64,000 bases of DNA from Streptomyces neyagawaensis (GTDB taxonomy: Bacteria; Actinomycetota; Actinomycetes; Streptomycetales; Streptomycetaceae): assembly GCF_023516595.1 (NCBI RefSeq), contig NZ_JAMGBG010000001.1, forward strand, positions 1 through 64,000. Reading direction: 5' to 3'. The translations under genes were made by a program, and so were the position numbers. Below, piece by piece: positions 36,564 through 46,734 of the stretch; positions within the stretch are counted from its first letter, which is position 1, and the number at the start of each line of letters is the position of its first letter. Below the pieces are notes generated by a model. The model had not been told where the DNA came from. It ran no database searches and was given only the letters and a program-made list of their open reading frames with translations.

Positions 36564-37721
36564 TCAGGACACCCTCAGGCTCGGTACGTCCGCCGGGTTC
36601 GACGACGGGCCGTCGTGGTGGATCGGCGTGTGCGCGCCCGTCAGGGGGACCCCGGTGCCGCCGCGGCGGTGGGCGACGATCTCGGAGGCGATGGACAGGG
36701 CCGTCTCCTCGGGGGTGCGGGCGCCGAGGTCCAGGCCGATGGGTGAGCGGAGGCGGGCCAGTTCCAGGTCGGTGACGCCCTCCTCGCGGAGGCGTCGCTC
36801 GCGGTCGAGGTGGGTGCGGCGGGAGCCCATCGCGCCGACGTAGGCGACGGGGAGGCGCAGCGCGAGGCGCAGCAGCGGAACGTCGAACTTGGCGTCGTGG
36901 GTGAGGACGCACAGGACGGTCCGGGCGTCGACGTCCGTGCGCTCCAGGTATCGGTGCGGCCACTCGACGACGATCTCGTCCGCCTCCGGGAAGCGGGTGC
37001 GAGTGGCGAAGACGGGGCGGGCGTCGCAGACGGTCACGTGGTAGCCGAGGAACTTGCCTATCCGGACGAGCGCGGACGCGAAGTCGATCGCGCCGAAGAC
37101 GATCATCCGGGGTGGTGGGACGGACGACTCCACCAGAACCGTGAGCGGCGCTCCGCAACGTGAGCCCTGCTCTCCGATCTCCAGGGTGCCGGTGCGGCCG
37201 GCGTCCAGGAGGGCGCGGGCCTCGGCGGCGACCGTGCGGTCGAGTTCGGGGTGGCCGCCGAAGCCGCCGTCGTACGAGCCGTCCGGGCGGACCAGCAGGG
37301 CCCGGCCGCGCAGCTCCGCCGGGCCGGAGACGATCCGGGCCAGCGCCGCCGCCTCCCCGCCCGCCGCCGAGGCGAGCGCGGCGGCGACCACCGGGCGGAC
37401 GGGGTCGTCCGCCCGCACCGGTGTCACGAGGATGTCGATGATCCCGCCGCAGGTGAGGCCGACGGCGAAGGCGTCCTCGTCGCTGTAGCCGAAGCGTTCG
37501 AGGACCGGTTCGCCGTCCTCCAACGCCTGTCGGCACAGTTCGTAGACGGCGCCCTCCACACAGCCGCCGGAGACCGAGCCGATCGCCGTGCCGTCGGCGT
37601 CCACCGCGAGGGCGGCGCCCGGCTGCCGAGGGGCGCTGCCGCCGACGGCCACCACGGTGGCCACGGCGAAGTCGCGCCCCTGCCCGACCCACCGGTGCAG
37701 CTCGTCGGCGATGTCCAGCAT
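36564..37721 (-). CDS. XdhC/CoxI-family protein (xanthine dehydrogenase maturation)
   Basis: A 385-residue protein. The N-terminal XdhC/CoxI domain has VVAVGGSAPRQPGAALAV and GSVSGGCVEGAVYELC, the segment with the conserved Cys. The C-terminal Rossmann domain (MIVFGAIDFASALVRIGKFL, PVAYVGAMGSRRT) is typical. Family members load the molybdenum cofactor onto xanthine dehydrogenase. Placement next to the permease and xdh genes supports this. Confidence 0.9.
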   Translation of the reverse strand: MLDIADELHRWVGQGRDFAVATVVAVGGSAPRQPGAALAVDADGTAIGSVSGGCVEGAVYELCRQALEDGEPVLERFGYSDEDAFAVGLTCGGIIDILVTPVRADDPVRPVVAAALASAAGGEAAALARIVSGPAELRGRALLVRPDGSYDGGFGGHPELDRTVAAEARALLDAGRTGTLEIGEQGSRCGAPLTVLVESSVPPPRMIVFGAIDFASALVRIGKFLGYHVTVCDARPVFATRTRFPEADEIVVEWPHRYLERTDVDARTVLCVLTHDAKFDVPLLRLALRLPVAYVGAMGSRRTHLDRERRLREEGVTDLELARLRSPIGLDLGARTPEETALSIASEIVAHRRGGTGVPLTGAHTPIHHDGPSSNPADVPSLRVS

Positions 37722-37806
37722 CTCTCGGTCTCCTCACAGATTGCGGTTGCGCGGACGATACTCGGCGACCCGAAGCCGGCATGATCCGAACGACAGATCC
37801 AGGGCC

Positions 37807-39270
37807 CTAGTGCACGCCCAGCCAGCTCTCGATCGGGTCGAGTGCGAAGAAGACGACGAACACCGCCGTCAGACCCCACATGAACGCGCCGATCTCCCGC
37901 GCCCGGCCCTGGGCGAGCTTGATGGCGACGTACGAGACGACTCCGGCCGCGACGCCCGCGGTGATGGAGTACGTGAACGGCATGATCACGACGGTCAGGA
38001 AGACGGGGGTCGCGGTGGCGCGGTCGGACCAGTCGACGTGCCGGGCGTTGGTCATCATCATGGCGCCGATGACCACCAGGGCCGCCGCCGCGACCTCGCC
38101 GGGGACGATCGCCGTCAGCGGGGTGAAGAACAGGCAGGCGGCGAAGAACACTCCGGTGACGACGGAGGACAGGCCCGTGCGGGCGCCCTCGCCGACCCCG
38201 GTCGCCGACTCGACGAACACCGTCTGGCCGGAGCCGCCGGCCACACCGCCGATCGCGCCGCCCGCCCCGTCGATGAACAGCGCCTTGGACAGGCCGGGCA
38301 TCCGGCCCTTGTCGTCGGCGAGGCCCGCCTCCGTGCCCACGCCGATGATGGTGGCCATCGCGTCGAAGAACCCGGCGAGGACGAGAGTGAAGACGATCAT
38401 GCCGACCGTCATCGCGCCGACGTCGCCCCAGCCGCCGAACTCGATGTGCCCGAAGAGTGAGAAGTCCGGCATCGAGACCGCGCTGCCGTGCAACTCGGGT
38501 GCGCCGCCCGCCCATTGCTTCGGGTCGACGACGCCGAGGGCGTTGAGGACGACGGCGAGGACGGTCCCGCCGACGATGCCGAGCAGGATCGCGCCGGGGA
38601 CACCGCGGGCCTGGAGCATGAAGATCGCGAGGAGGGTGGCCGCGAAGAGCAGGACGGGCCAGCCGGCGAGTTCGCCGGCGGGGCCGAGGGTGACCGGGGT
38701 CGCCTTGCCCTGGTGCACGAAGCCGGCCTTGTAGAAGCCGATCAGGGCGACGAACAGGCCGATGCCCATGGTGATCGCGTGCTTCAGGGCCAGCGGGATC
38801 GCATTCATGATCATTTCGCGGAGGCCGGTGACGACCAGCAGCATGATGATCACGCCGTACATCACGCACATGCCCATCGCCTGCGGCCAGGTCATCTGCG
38901 GGGCGACCTGCGAGGCGATGACGCCGGAGACGGACAGGCCCGCGGCGAGGGCGAGCGGCACCCTGCCGACGAAGCCCATGAGGAGGGTGCTGACGGCCGC
39001 GGCGAGGGCGGTCGCCGTGATCAGGGCCTTCTGGCCGAGGGTGGCGCCCGCGGCGTCCGGGCCGGACAGGATGAGCGGGTTGAGCAGGAGGATGTACGCC
39101 ATCGCCATGAAGGTGGTGACGCCGCCGCGCACCTCACGGGCGACGGAGGACCCTCGGGCGGTGATGTGGAAGTACCGGTCGAGTGAGGACCTGTCGGCGG
39201 GGAGGCGGGGTTCCGCGGCCGCGTCGTCCGCTGCGGCGTCGGCCTTCGGGTGGAGGGACTGCTGGGTCAT
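37807..39270 (-). CDS. NCS2/AzgA-type purine permease
   Basis: A 487-residue transporter with about 12 to 14 membrane segments. The motif GGVTTFMAMAYILLLNPLIL at the start of the membrane domain and TGVGEGARTGLSSVVTG late in it are hallmarks of the AzgA branch (adenine, hypoxanthine, guanine, xanthine). It would supply substrate to the adjacent xanthine dehydrogenase. Confidence 0.92.
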   Translation of the reverse strand: MTQQSLHPKADAAADDAAAEPRLPADRSSLDRYFHITARGSSVAREVRGGVTTFMAMAYILLLNPLILSGPDAAGATLGQKALITATALAAAVSTLLMGFVGRVPLALAAGLSVSGVIASQVAPQMTWPQAMGMCVMYGVIIMLLVVTGLREMIMNAIPLALKHAITMGIGLFVALIGFYKAGFVHQGKATPVTLGPAGELAGWPVLLFAATLLAIFMLQARGVPGAILLGIVGGTVLAVVLNALGVVDPKQWAGGAPELHGSAVSMPDFSLFGHIEFGGWGDVGAMTVGMIVFTLVLAGFFDAMATIIGVGTEAGLADDKGRMPGLSKALFIDGAGGAIGGVAGGSGQTVFVESATGVGEGARTGLSSVVTGVFFAACLFFTPLTAIVPGEVAAAALVVIGAMMMTNARHVDWSDRATATPVFLTVVIMPFTYSITAGVAAGVVSYVAIKLAQGRAREIGAFMWGLTAVFVVFFALDPIESWLGVH

Positions 39271-39664
39271 GTGGGCCTACTCCCAAGGTTCACAGGGGCC
39301 CCCGCGCTGCGTTTGGCCGCTACGCGCGGGATTTGGGAAGGCGCCCGACCCGGGGGACGGCCCGAGACGAACGGGGTACCTGCGGTGCCGGGCAGCCGTT
39401 GGGGGCGTTGCCCGGCGGTGGGGTTGCTGTGGCGTAGAGCTCGGCCGGTACGGTGCGTCGGCGACCGCGGGTGGGTGGGGGCTGGTCGCGCAGTTCCTCG
39501 TGGCCCTTGGCGGCATGGGTCGCGCCCGGCGCTTTCAAGGGCCGCAGGCCCTTGAGGGGCGCGGGGAACTGCGCGAGCAACCACAGACCACCCGAGGCCG
39601 CCGAACAACCCGCACCCCCGAGCTCGTACGCGACCGAACCGGACTCCTACGCGGCCGAACCGGA
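39271..39664. other. Intergenic stretch with repeat pair between permease and xdh
   Basis: No gene seen. It contains a degenerate inverted copy and a perfect direct copy of the interspersed repeat (next entry). The permease promoter should lie near 39271-39330. Confidence 0.6.
39481..39584. repeat. Interspersed Streptomyces repeat, copy 2 with inverted partner
   Basis: The perfect core GGGGCGCGGGGAACTGCGCGA starts at 39556. A degenerate reverse-complement copy starts at 39481, so the two can fold into a long cruciform about 100 bases across. Confidence 0.75.
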
Positions 39665-42052
39665 CTACGCCGTACCCGTCAGGTGTTCGGGTCGTACCGG
39701 CGTCCGGTTCAGTTCCCGGCCCGTCGCCGCCCGGATCGCCGCGAGGACGGCCGGGGTGGAGGACAGGGTGGGGGCCTCGCCGATGCCGCGCAGCCCGTAC
39801 GGCGCGTGGTCGTCGGCGAGTTCGAGCACGTCGACCGGGATGGTCGGCGTGTCGAGGATCGTGGGGATGAGGTAGTCCGTGAAGGACGGGTTGCGGACCT
39901 TCGCCGTCTTCGGGTCGACGATGATCTCCTCCATGACGGCGATGCCGAGGCCCTGTGTCGTGCCGCCCTGGATCTGGCCGAGCACGGACAGCGGGTTGAG
40001 GGCCTTGCCGACGTCCTGCGCGCAGGCCAGTTCGACGACCTTCACCATGCCCAGCTCGGTGTCGACCTCGACGACGGCGCGGTGCGCGGCGAAGGAGTAC
40101 TGGACGTGGCCGAAGCCCTGCCCGGTGCGCAGGTCGAAGGGTTCGGTCGGCCGGTGCCGCCACTGCTCCTCAACCTCGACGGCCTCGTCGCCGAGGACGT
40201 CCACCAGGTCGGCGAGGACCTCACCGGCGTCGGTGACGACCTTGCCGCCCTCCAGGAGGAGTTCGGCGGTCGCCCACGCGGGGTGGTACGTGCCGAACTT
40301 GCGGCGGCCCAGCTCCAGGACCTTCTCCCGGACCAGTTCGCAGGCGTTCTTCACGGCGCCACCGGTGACGTACGTCTGGCGGGACGCGGACGTCGAACCG
40401 GCCGAACCGACCTGGGTGTCGGCCGGGTTGATGGTGACCTGGGTGACGCCCAGCTCGGTGCGGGCGATCTGCGCGTGGACGGTGATGCCGCCCTGGCCGA
40501 CCTCCGCCATGGCCGTGTGGACCGTCGCGACCGGTTCGCCGCCGACGACCTCCATGCGCACCCGTGCCGTGGAGTAGTCGTCGAAGCCCTCGGAGAAGCC
40601 GACGTTCTTGATGCCGACGGCGTAGCCGACGCCGCGGACGACGCCCTCGCCGTGGGTGGTGTTGGACAGGCCGCCCGGCAGCTCCCGTACGTCCGCCGCC
40701 TCGCCCGCCGCGAGCCACTGCTGCTCGGGGGGCATGGGCATCGCCTTGACGCGGCGCAGGAGTTCGGCGACCGGGGCCGGGGAGTCGACGACCTGCCCGG
40801 TCGGCAGGGCGGTGCCCTGGGACATGGCGTTGAGCCGGCGGAACTCCACCGGGTCCATGCCGAGCTTCGCCGCCAGCTTGTCCATCTGGGCCTCGTACGC
40901 GAAGCACGCCTGGACCGCGCCGAAGCCGCGCATCGCGCCGCAGGGCGGGTTGTTGGTGTAGAGGGCGATGGCCTCGATGTCGACGTCGTCTATGACGTAC
41001 GGGCCCGCGCCGAGGGAGGCGGCGTTGCCGACGACGGCCGGGGAGGAGGAGGCGTACGCGCCGCCGTCGAGGACGATGCGGGCCTTGAGGTGGGTGAGCT
41101 TGCCGTCCTTCGTCGCCCCGTGCTCGTAGTGGAGCTTCGCGGGGTGGCGGTGGACATGGCCGAAGAAGGACTCGAAGCGGTTATAGACGATCTTGACGGG
41201 CTTGCCGGTGCGCAGGGCGAGCAGGCATGCGTGGATCTGCATCGAGAGATCCTCACGGCCTCCGAACGCGCCGCCCACTCCCGCCAGCGTCATACGGACC
41301 TTGTCCTCGGGCAGGCCCAGGACCGGGGCGATCTGGCGCAGGTCGGCGTGCAGCCACTGGGTGGCGACGTAGAGGTCGACGCCGCCGTCCTCGGCGGGGA
41401 CGGCGAGCCCGGACTCGGGGCCGAGGAACGCCTGGTCCTGCATGCCGAAGACGTACTCGCCCTCGACGATGACGTCCGCGCGCTCGCGGGCCTTCGCGAC
41501 GTCGCCGCGGACGATGGGCTGGCGGTGGACGATGTTGGGGTGGGGAACGTGTCCGATGTGGTGGTCGGTGCGGTTCTCGTGGACGAGGATCGCGTCCGGC
41601 GCGGTCGCGGAGGCCTCGTCGGTGATGACGGGGAGTTCGCGGTACTCGACCTTGATCTTGGCGGCGGCGCGGCGCGCGGTCTCCGGGTGGTCAGCGGCGA
41701 CGATCGCGACGGGCTCGCCGTGGTGGCGGACCTTGCCGTGGGCGAGGACCGGGGTGTCCTGGATCTCCAGGCCGTAGTTCCTCACGTCGGTCGGCAGGTC
41801 GTCGTACGTCATCACGGCGTACACGCCGGGTGTGGCGAGAGCCTCGCCGGTGTCGATGGAGACGATCTCGGCGTGGGCGACCGTGGAGCGCAGGATCTGG
41901 CCCCAGAGCATGTCCTCGTGCCACATGTCGGAGGAGTAGGCGAACTCCCCGGTGACCTTGAGGGTGCCGTCGGGGCGGAGGGTGGACTCGCCGATGCCGC
42001 CCTTGGTGCGGGAGCCCTGGGTGATGTTGGTGGGCAGGCCGGTGGTTCCCAT
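39665..42052 (-). CDS. Xanthine dehydrogenase, molybdopterin-binding subunit
   Basis: A 795-residue large subunit. It has the aldehyde-oxidase/xanthine-dehydrogenase core with GVGGAFGGREDLSM near 260, CGAMRGFGAVQACFAYE near 375 and the C-terminal active-site region GQGGITVHAQIA. It oxidises hypoxanthine and xanthine. It lies three bases downstream of the iron-sulfur subunit. The substrate is supported by the permease, XdhC and PucR neighbours. Confidence 0.93.
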   Translation of the reverse strand: MGTTGLPTNITQGSRTKGGIGESTLRPDGTLKVTGEFAYSSDMWHEDMLWGQILRSTVAHAEIVSIDTGEALATPGVYAVMTYDDLPTDVRNYGLEIQDTPVLAHGKVRHHGEPVAIVAADHPETARRAAAKIKVEYRELPVITDEASATAPDAILVHENRTDHHIGHVPHPNIVHRQPIVRGDVAKARERADVIVEGEYVFGMQDQAFLGPESGLAVPAEDGGVDLYVATQWLHADLRQIAPVLGLPEDKVRMTLAGVGGAFGGREDLSMQIHACLLALRTGKPVKIVYNRFESFFGHVHRHPAKLHYEHGATKDGKLTHLKARIVLDGGAYASSSPAVVGNAASLGAGPYVIDDVDIEAIALYTNNPPCGAMRGFGAVQACFAYEAQMDKLAAKLGMDPVEFRRLNAMSQGTALPTGQVVDSPAPVAELLRRVKAMPMPPEQQWLAAGEAADVRELPGGLSNTTHGEGVVRGVGYAVGIKNVGFSEGFDDYSTARVRMEVVGGEPVATVHTAMAEVGQGGITVHAQIARTELGVTQVTINPADTQVGSAGSTSASRQTYVTGGAVKNACELVREKVLELGRRKFGTYHPAWATAELLLEGGKVVTDAGEVLADLVDVLGDEAVEVEEQWRHRPTEPFDLRTGQGFGHVQYSFAAHRAVVEVDTELGMVKVVELACAQDVGKALNPLSVLGQIQGGTTQGLGIAVMEEIIVDPKTAKVRNPSFTDYLIPTILDTPTIPVDVLELADDHAPYGLRGIGEAPTLSSTPAVLAAIRAATGRELNRTPVRPEHLTGTA

Positions 42053-42055
42053 GTT

Positions 42056-42661
42056 TCAGACCCCTTCGGACTGCCGGGCGGCCGCGAGGCGGACCGCGTC
42101 CATGATCTTCTCGTAGCCGGTGCAGCGGCACAGGTTGCCCGAGAGTGCCTCGCGGATGTCCGCGTCGGTCGGGTTGGGGTGGCGCTCCAGCATCTCGTCG
42201 GCGGCGACGAGGAGTCCGGGGGTGCAGAAGCCGCACTGGACGGCGCCGGCGTCGATGAACGCCTGCTGGATCGGGGAGAGTTCGGTGCCCTCGCCGGTCT
42301 GGGAGTCGGTGCCGCGGGCGGCCCAGCTCCGGGCCTCGTCGAGCGGGGTGCCGGCCGCGGTGTCCGTGGTGCCGCACGCGCCGGAGGCGCAACCGCCGTG
42401 CTCGGCGCGCTGCTTGGCGAAGTCGGCGAGCCCTTCGACGGTGACGACCTCGCGGCCCTCCACCTGCCCGGCGGCGACCAGACACGCGCACACCGGCACA
42501 CCGTCGAGGCGGACGGTGCACGAGCCGCACTCGCCCTGCTCGCAGGCGTTCTTGGAGCCGGGAAGCCCCAGGCGTTCCCTGAGGACGTACAGCAAGGACT
42601 CGCCCTCCCACACGTCGTCGGCCTCCTGCGGACGTCCGTTGACCGTGAAATTGACCCGCAT
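42056..42661 (-). CDS. Xanthine dehydrogenase, [2Fe-2S] subunit
   Basis: A 201-residue subunit. The plant-type ferredoxin motif is NACEQGECGSCTVRLDG. The C-terminal four-helix domain has QCGFCTPGLL and GNLCRCTGYEKI, binding the second cluster. An Ala/Gly/Thr-rich insert of about 40 residues separates the two domains. Its ATG overlaps the stop of the FAD gene by one base (TGATG), giving translational coupling. Confidence 0.94.
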   Translation of the reverse strand: MRVNFTVNGRPQEADDVWEGESLLYVLRERLGLPGSKNACEQGECGSCTVRLDGVPVCACLVAAGQVEGREVVTVEGLADFAKQRAEHGGCASGACGTTDTAAGTPLDEARSWAARGTDSQTGEGTELSPIQQAFIDAGAVQCGFCTPGLLVAADEMLERHPNPTDADIREALSGNLCRCTGYEKIMDAVRLAAARQSEGV

Positions 42662-43551
42662 CAGGCGGCTCCCTCCGTGCGGGCGGCGTTGCCGCGGTAC
42701 GACTCCCAGGTCCACATGAGCGTGCGGCGGGCCATGACGCCGACGGCGTGCCGTCGGTAGCTCGCGGTGCCGCGGACGTCGTCGATCGGGTTGCAGGCGG
42801 CGGAGCACAGCTCGGCGAACTGCTTGGCGACCGACGGGGTGATGATCCTGCCGTTGTCCCAGAAACCGCCCTCGTCGAGCGCCGCGTTCAGGAAGTCCTC
42901 GGCGACCTTGGCCCGGACGGGGGTCGGCGCGGCCGAGCCGATGCCGGTGCGGACGGTGCGCGTCGCGGGGTGCAGGGCCAGTCCGAAGGCGCACACGGCG
43001 ATGACCATGGCGTTGCGGGTGCCGACCTTGGAGTACTGCTGCGGTCCGTCGGCCTTGTCGATGTGGACGGCGCGGATCAGCTCGTCGGGGGCGAGCGCGT
43101 TGCGCTTGACGCCGGTGTAGAAGTCGTCGATGGGGATGAGCCGGGCGCCCCGTACGGACTCGACCTCGACCCGGGCGCCCGCCGCGAGGAGGGCCGGGTG
43201 GGCGTCGCCGGCCGGGGAGGCGGTGCCGAGGTTGCCGCCGACGCCGCCGCGGTTGCGGATCTGCGGGGAGGCCACCGTGTGCGAGGCCAGGGCGAGGCCG
43301 GGCAGCTCGGGCCGGAGGTGCTCCATGATCCGGGTGTAGGGGACGGAAGCGCCCAGGCGAACCGTCTCCTCGCCGACCTCCCACTCGTAGAGGTCGCCGA
43401 TCCGGTTCAGATCCAGCAGGTACTCGGGCCGACGATGATCGAAGTTGATCTCGACCATCACATCGGTGCCGCCGGTGATCGGCACAGCGGTGGGGTGCTC
43501 GGCCTTCGCGGCGAGCGCCTCCTCCCAGCTGGCGGGGCGAAGGAAGTCCAT
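42661..43551 (-). CDS. Xanthine dehydrogenase, FAD-binding subunit
   Basis: A 296-residue flavoprotein of the CO-dehydrogenase FAD-domain type. TAVPITGGTDVMVEINF and NRGGVGGNLGTASPAGD are the two FAD-binding motifs. ATG at 43551 is chosen where the family N-terminus (MDFLRPASWEEAL) begins; the open frame continues far upstream only as an antisense artefact. It is the first gene of the three-gene xdh operon. Confidence 0.92.
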   Translation of the reverse strand: MDFLRPASWEEALAAKAEHPTAVPITGGTDVMVEINFDHRRPEYLLDLNRIGDLYEWEVGEETVRLGASVPYTRIMEHLRPELPGLALASHTVASPQIRNRGGVGGNLGTASPAGDAHPALLAAGARVEVESVRGARLIPIDDFYTGVKRNALAPDELIRAVHIDKADGPQQYSKVGTRNAMVIAVCAFGLALHPATRTVRTGIGSAAPTPVRAKVAEDFLNAALDEGGFWDNGRIITPSVAKQFAELCSAACNPIDDVRGTASYRRHAVGVMARRTLMWTWESYRGNAARTEGAA

Positions 43552-43950
43552 CTGACCGGCTCTCTTCTTCGTCTCAGTCGTCTCGGAGTGGTTCCGTTTG
43601 AGCCAGATCGTGTGCGGCGGGCCCGGCTCGTTCATGTGCTGTTCATGAGGGGTCGACGCCAGTACACAGCGCTCTCCTCGGCCCCGGTCAGTCACGGAAA
43701 CCATGAAGGAGTTGCCTGGCCAGGGGGCGCATCTTGTAGATTCGTATGAACGGAGGCCATCAGCAACCTCCTCGTTTTGCTCTGGAAACACACAGCACAC
43801 ATCCGGAGCCGGGCGGGTGGGTTTTCGAAAGTCCCAGGCCACGCCCCGGACGTGTCCCGGCCTTCCGTAACCACCCTCCTCCGGAAGCCACCGGGGCGCC
43901 CCCCGGGCGAACCGACCACAGATTTCGAGACAAGAACGGCGGCGACGAGA
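43552..43950. promoter_or_regulatory. Divergent promoter region of xdh and pucR
   Basis: About 400 bases between the FAD-subunit gene and the divergent PucR gene. It is less GC-rich than the genes, as promoters often are. No clear dyad was identified. Confidence 0.4.
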
Positions 43951-45666
43951 ATGCGCCTGCGCGCACTGCTGGACACCGACGCGCTGGGCCTGCGGCTGCT
44001 CGGCGGCGAGGACGAGCTGGACCGCACCGTACGGGGTGTGATGACCACCGACCTGCGGGACCCCAGCCGCTACCTCTCCGGCGGCGAGCTGGTCCTCACC
44101 GGCCTCGCCTGGCGCCGTGACGCCACCGACTCCGAACCCTTCGTACGGATCCTCGTCGGCGCCGGGGTCACCGCCCTGGCGGCGGGTGAGGCCGAGCTGG
44201 GCGCCGTCCCCGAGGACCTCGTCGTGGCGTGCGCCCGGCACCGGCTGCCGCTGCTGGCGGTCAACGAGTCGGTGGCCTTCGCGACGATCACCGAGCACGT
44301 CGTGCGGCAGGTCTCCGGTGAGCGCGCCGGGGACCTGGCGGCCGTGGTGGACCGCCACCGCCGGATGATGACGTCCGGCCCGGCGGGCGGAGGCCCGGAC
44401 GTGGTCCTCGATCTGCTGGGCTCCGACCTGGACCTGCGGGCGTGGGTCCTCTCCCCCACCGGCCGCCTCATCGCGGGCCCCAAGGTCGCGGGGCCCGCCC
44501 TGCCAGCCGAGCTGTGCGCGCGGCTGGCAGGCGAACACCTGGCGGCGGCGCGCACGGGGCGGCGCGGGCCGTACCGGGTGGGCGTCGGCACAACGACGTA
44601 TTCCTTGTTCCCGATCAGCGGCGCGGGCCGCTCCGGGAACGCCGCCGCCAGTGATGTGCGCGAGACGGTGCTGTCCGACTGGCTGCTCGCCGTGGAGGCC
44701 GACGCCGGGGACTGGCCCGCCGAGCGGCTCGACCTGCTGCACGGCGTCACCCAGCTGATCGCCGTCGAGCGGGACCGCCGTGACGCGGCCCGCACGGTAC
44801 GGCGCCGGCTCGCCCAGGAGGTCCTGGAGCTGGTGCAGGCGGGTTCGGCGCCCGCCGAGATCGCGGCCCGGCTGCGGGTCGCCGCGCCGGTGCTCCTGCC
44901 CGGCCTCGGGGCGGCCCCGCACTGGCAGGTCGTCGTGGCGCGGGTCGAGTGGGAGGAGCAGGGCCCCGCGGCCGACAACGGCGGCGGGCGACGCGCGGCG
45001 GGGATCGACGGGGGGCCGGTGGCGCAGGCGCTGCTGGAGGAGATCCTCGTGGACCCCCTGGCGACCGGCCCCGAGCACTCCGACCGGATCGCCGTCGCCC
45101 ACACGGGTGACGAGGCCATCGCGCTCGTCCCGTTGCCCGCCGTCTCCACGGAACACGACGGCTCCGAGTCCGGCCTCCACGCCGACACCCTGCTCGCCGC
45201 CGTACGGGACCCGCTGTCGGCCGGCCTCGACGGCGACGGGCGGCTCACCCTCGGCGTCAGCGCGGCCGTGCACTCGGCGGAGGGCCTGCGGGGTGCCCTG
45301 GAGGAGGCCCGGCACGCCCGCCGGGTGGCGGCGGCACGCCCCGGCCGGGTCTGCGCGGCCGGCCACCAGGAGCTGGCCTCCCACGTCCTGCTGCTGCCCT
45401 TCGTCCCCGACGACGTCCGCCGCGCCTTCACCGCCCGTCTCCTGGACCCGCTGCGTGACTACGACCGCCGCCACCGCGCCGAGCTGATCCCCACCCTGGA
45501 GGCGTTCCTGGAGTGCGACGGCTCCTGGACCCGCTGCGCGGCCCGCCTCCACCTGCACGTCAACACACTGCGCTACCGGGTGGGCCGTATCGAGCAGTTG
45601 ACGAGCCGGGACCTGTCCCGCCTGGAGGACAAGCTGGACTTCTTCCTGGCACTGCGGATGAGTTAG
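43951..45666 (+). CDS. PucR-family regulator of purine catabolism
   Basis: A 571-residue regulator. The N-terminal purine-catabolism domain contains LSGGELVLTGLAWRRDATD. The C-terminal PucR helix-turn-helix is HLHVNTLRYRVGRIEQLTSR, ending with LEDKLDFFLALRM. A GGDEF-like middle part lies between. ATG at 43951 matches the usual N-terminus (MRLRALLDTDALGLRLLGG). It diverges from the xdh operon, which it presumably controls. Confidence 0.9.
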   Translation: MRLRALLDTDALGLRLLGGEDELDRTVRGVMTTDLRDPSRYLSGGELVLTGLAWRRDATDSEPFVRILVGAGVTALAAGEAELGAVPEDLVVACARHRLPLLAVNESVAFATITEHVVRQVSGERAGDLAAVVDRHRRMMTSGPAGGGPDVVLDLLGSDLDLRAWVLSPTGRLIAGPKVAGPALPAELCARLAGEHLAAARTGRRGPYRVGVGTTTYSLFPISGAGRSGNAAASDVRETVLSDWLLAVEADAGDWPAERLDLLHGVTQLIAVERDRRDAARTVRRRLAQEVLELVQAGSAPAEIAARLRVAAPVLLPGLGAAPHWQVVVARVEWEEQGPAADNGGGRRAAGIDGGPVAQALLEEILVDPLATGPEHSDRIAVAHTGDEAIALVPLPAVSTEHDGSESGLHADTLLAAVRDPLSAGLDGDGRLTLGVSAAVHSAEGLRGALEEARHARRVAAARPGRVCAAGHQELASHVLLLPFVPDDVRRAFTARLLDPLRDYDRRHRAELIPTLEAFLECDGSWTRCAARLHLHVNTLRYRVGRIEQLTSRDLSRLEDKLDFFLALRMS

Positions 45667-45852
45667 CGCCCAGGGGCGGCGAGTTGGCGCTGACGGCGCG
45701 GAGTCCGAGGGGTGGTGGAGGAAGATCGATGTGCGCCCTCCGCACCCCATGACTTTGTGAATTCTTTCACCCACCCTCTTGGCCAGCCCGGCCATTCGTG
45801 CTGAGATGCCGCCACCAACTCAAAGCTCAACGGTGTGCTCGGGGAGGGCAAC

Positions 45853-46626
45853 GTGGCGCATACCGCCATGTCTGGTAACGGAACGACCGCCGGCGACGAT
45901 CCACTCCAGACCGCGGTATGGCGCCTGCGTTCACGAGCGTGCTGGGTCGACGCGGCCGCCCTCATCGAACCCGTCACCCCACAGGCCGCGCTGCAGCGCA
46001 CCGCGCTCCTCGTCGAACGCTGCCTCTACACCGAGCAGGGCTGGGAGGAGGCCGAGGACGCGCTGCGCACGGCCGAGGCGCAGGCCCGGACCGACGACGA
46101 GCGGGGCGCGGCGGCCTGTGAGCGCGGCCAGTTGGCGTACGCGGCCACGCTGCTCGGTGTCCGCGACCGCTCGGACGAGGCGCGGGCCGCGCTGGGCCGG
46201 GCCGCCGCGCTGATCGCGCCGGGGGCGCCCGGCCGGGCGCTGCTCGACTTCCGTCGGGGCCTCCTCGCGGAGAACCTCGCCCACGCCCCGCAGGCCGCGC
46301 GCGCCGCCTACCGCCGCGCCCACGCCGGCGCCACGGCCCACGACAATCTGCTGTTGCAGTCGTTCACCTGGCGCCATCTGGCGGGACTCGCCCTGCGCGA
46401 CGGCGAGTTGGCAGAGGCGCGCCACGGCTTCGCCGAATCCCTGCGCATCCGCGAGGAGTTGGGCTATCTCGTGGGTACGGCCCCCGCGCTCGCGTCGCTC
46501 GCCGACACCGAGCCCGAACCGGAGGCGTCCCGCCTCCGCGAGGAGGCCCGCCGCCTCTTCCGCCTCCTGGGCGGCGTACCGACCTGGCTCGCCAGGCAAC
46601 TGGCCCCACCGGCGGCCACGGCGTGA
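45853..46626 (+). CDS. Hypothetical TPR-like helical protein
   Basis: A 257-residue Ala-rich protein made of paired helices (ERCLYTEQGWEEAEDALRTA; LLQSFTWRHLAGLALRDGEL). It looks like degenerate TPR repeats. The GTG at 45853 has GGAGGG just upstream; ATG at 45871 is an alternative. No enzymatic motif was seen. It stands alone. Confidence 0.7.
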   Translation: MAHTAMSGNGTTAGDDPLQTAVWRLRSRACWVDAAALIEPVTPQAALQRTALLVERCLYTEQGWEEAEDALRTAEAQARTDDERGAAACERGQLAYAATLLGVRDRSDEARAALGRAAALIAPGAPGRALLDFRRGLLAENLAHAPQAARAAYRRAHAGATAHDNLLLQSFTWRHLAGLALRDGELAEARHGFAESLRIREELGYLVGTAPALASLADTEPEPEASRLREEARRLFRLLGGVPTWLARQLAPPAATA

Positions 46627-46664
46627 GGACGGGGACAAGGACACCGGACACCGCCATGCTTTCA

Positions 46665-46693
46665 GGGGCGCGGGGAACTGCGCGACCAGCCAC
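46665..46693 (+). repeat. Interspersed Streptomyces repeat, copy 3
   Basis: GGGGCGCGGGGAACTGCGCGA followed by CCAGCCAC, in the gap between two converging genes. Confidence 0.8.
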
Positions 46694-46734
46694 AGACCAC
46701 GGGCACCCGGCGAACAACCCGCACCCCTACGGCG

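Noticed and set aside
38762..42760. 1332-codon open frame on the plus strand
   Set aside because: It is antisense to the purine permease and xdh genes, which carry clear motifs in the opposite direction.
42661..45795. 1044-codon minus-strand frame extending upstream of the FAD subunit
   Set aside because: Only the first 296 codons from 43551 are a real gene; the rest is antisense to pucR and crosses the promoter region.
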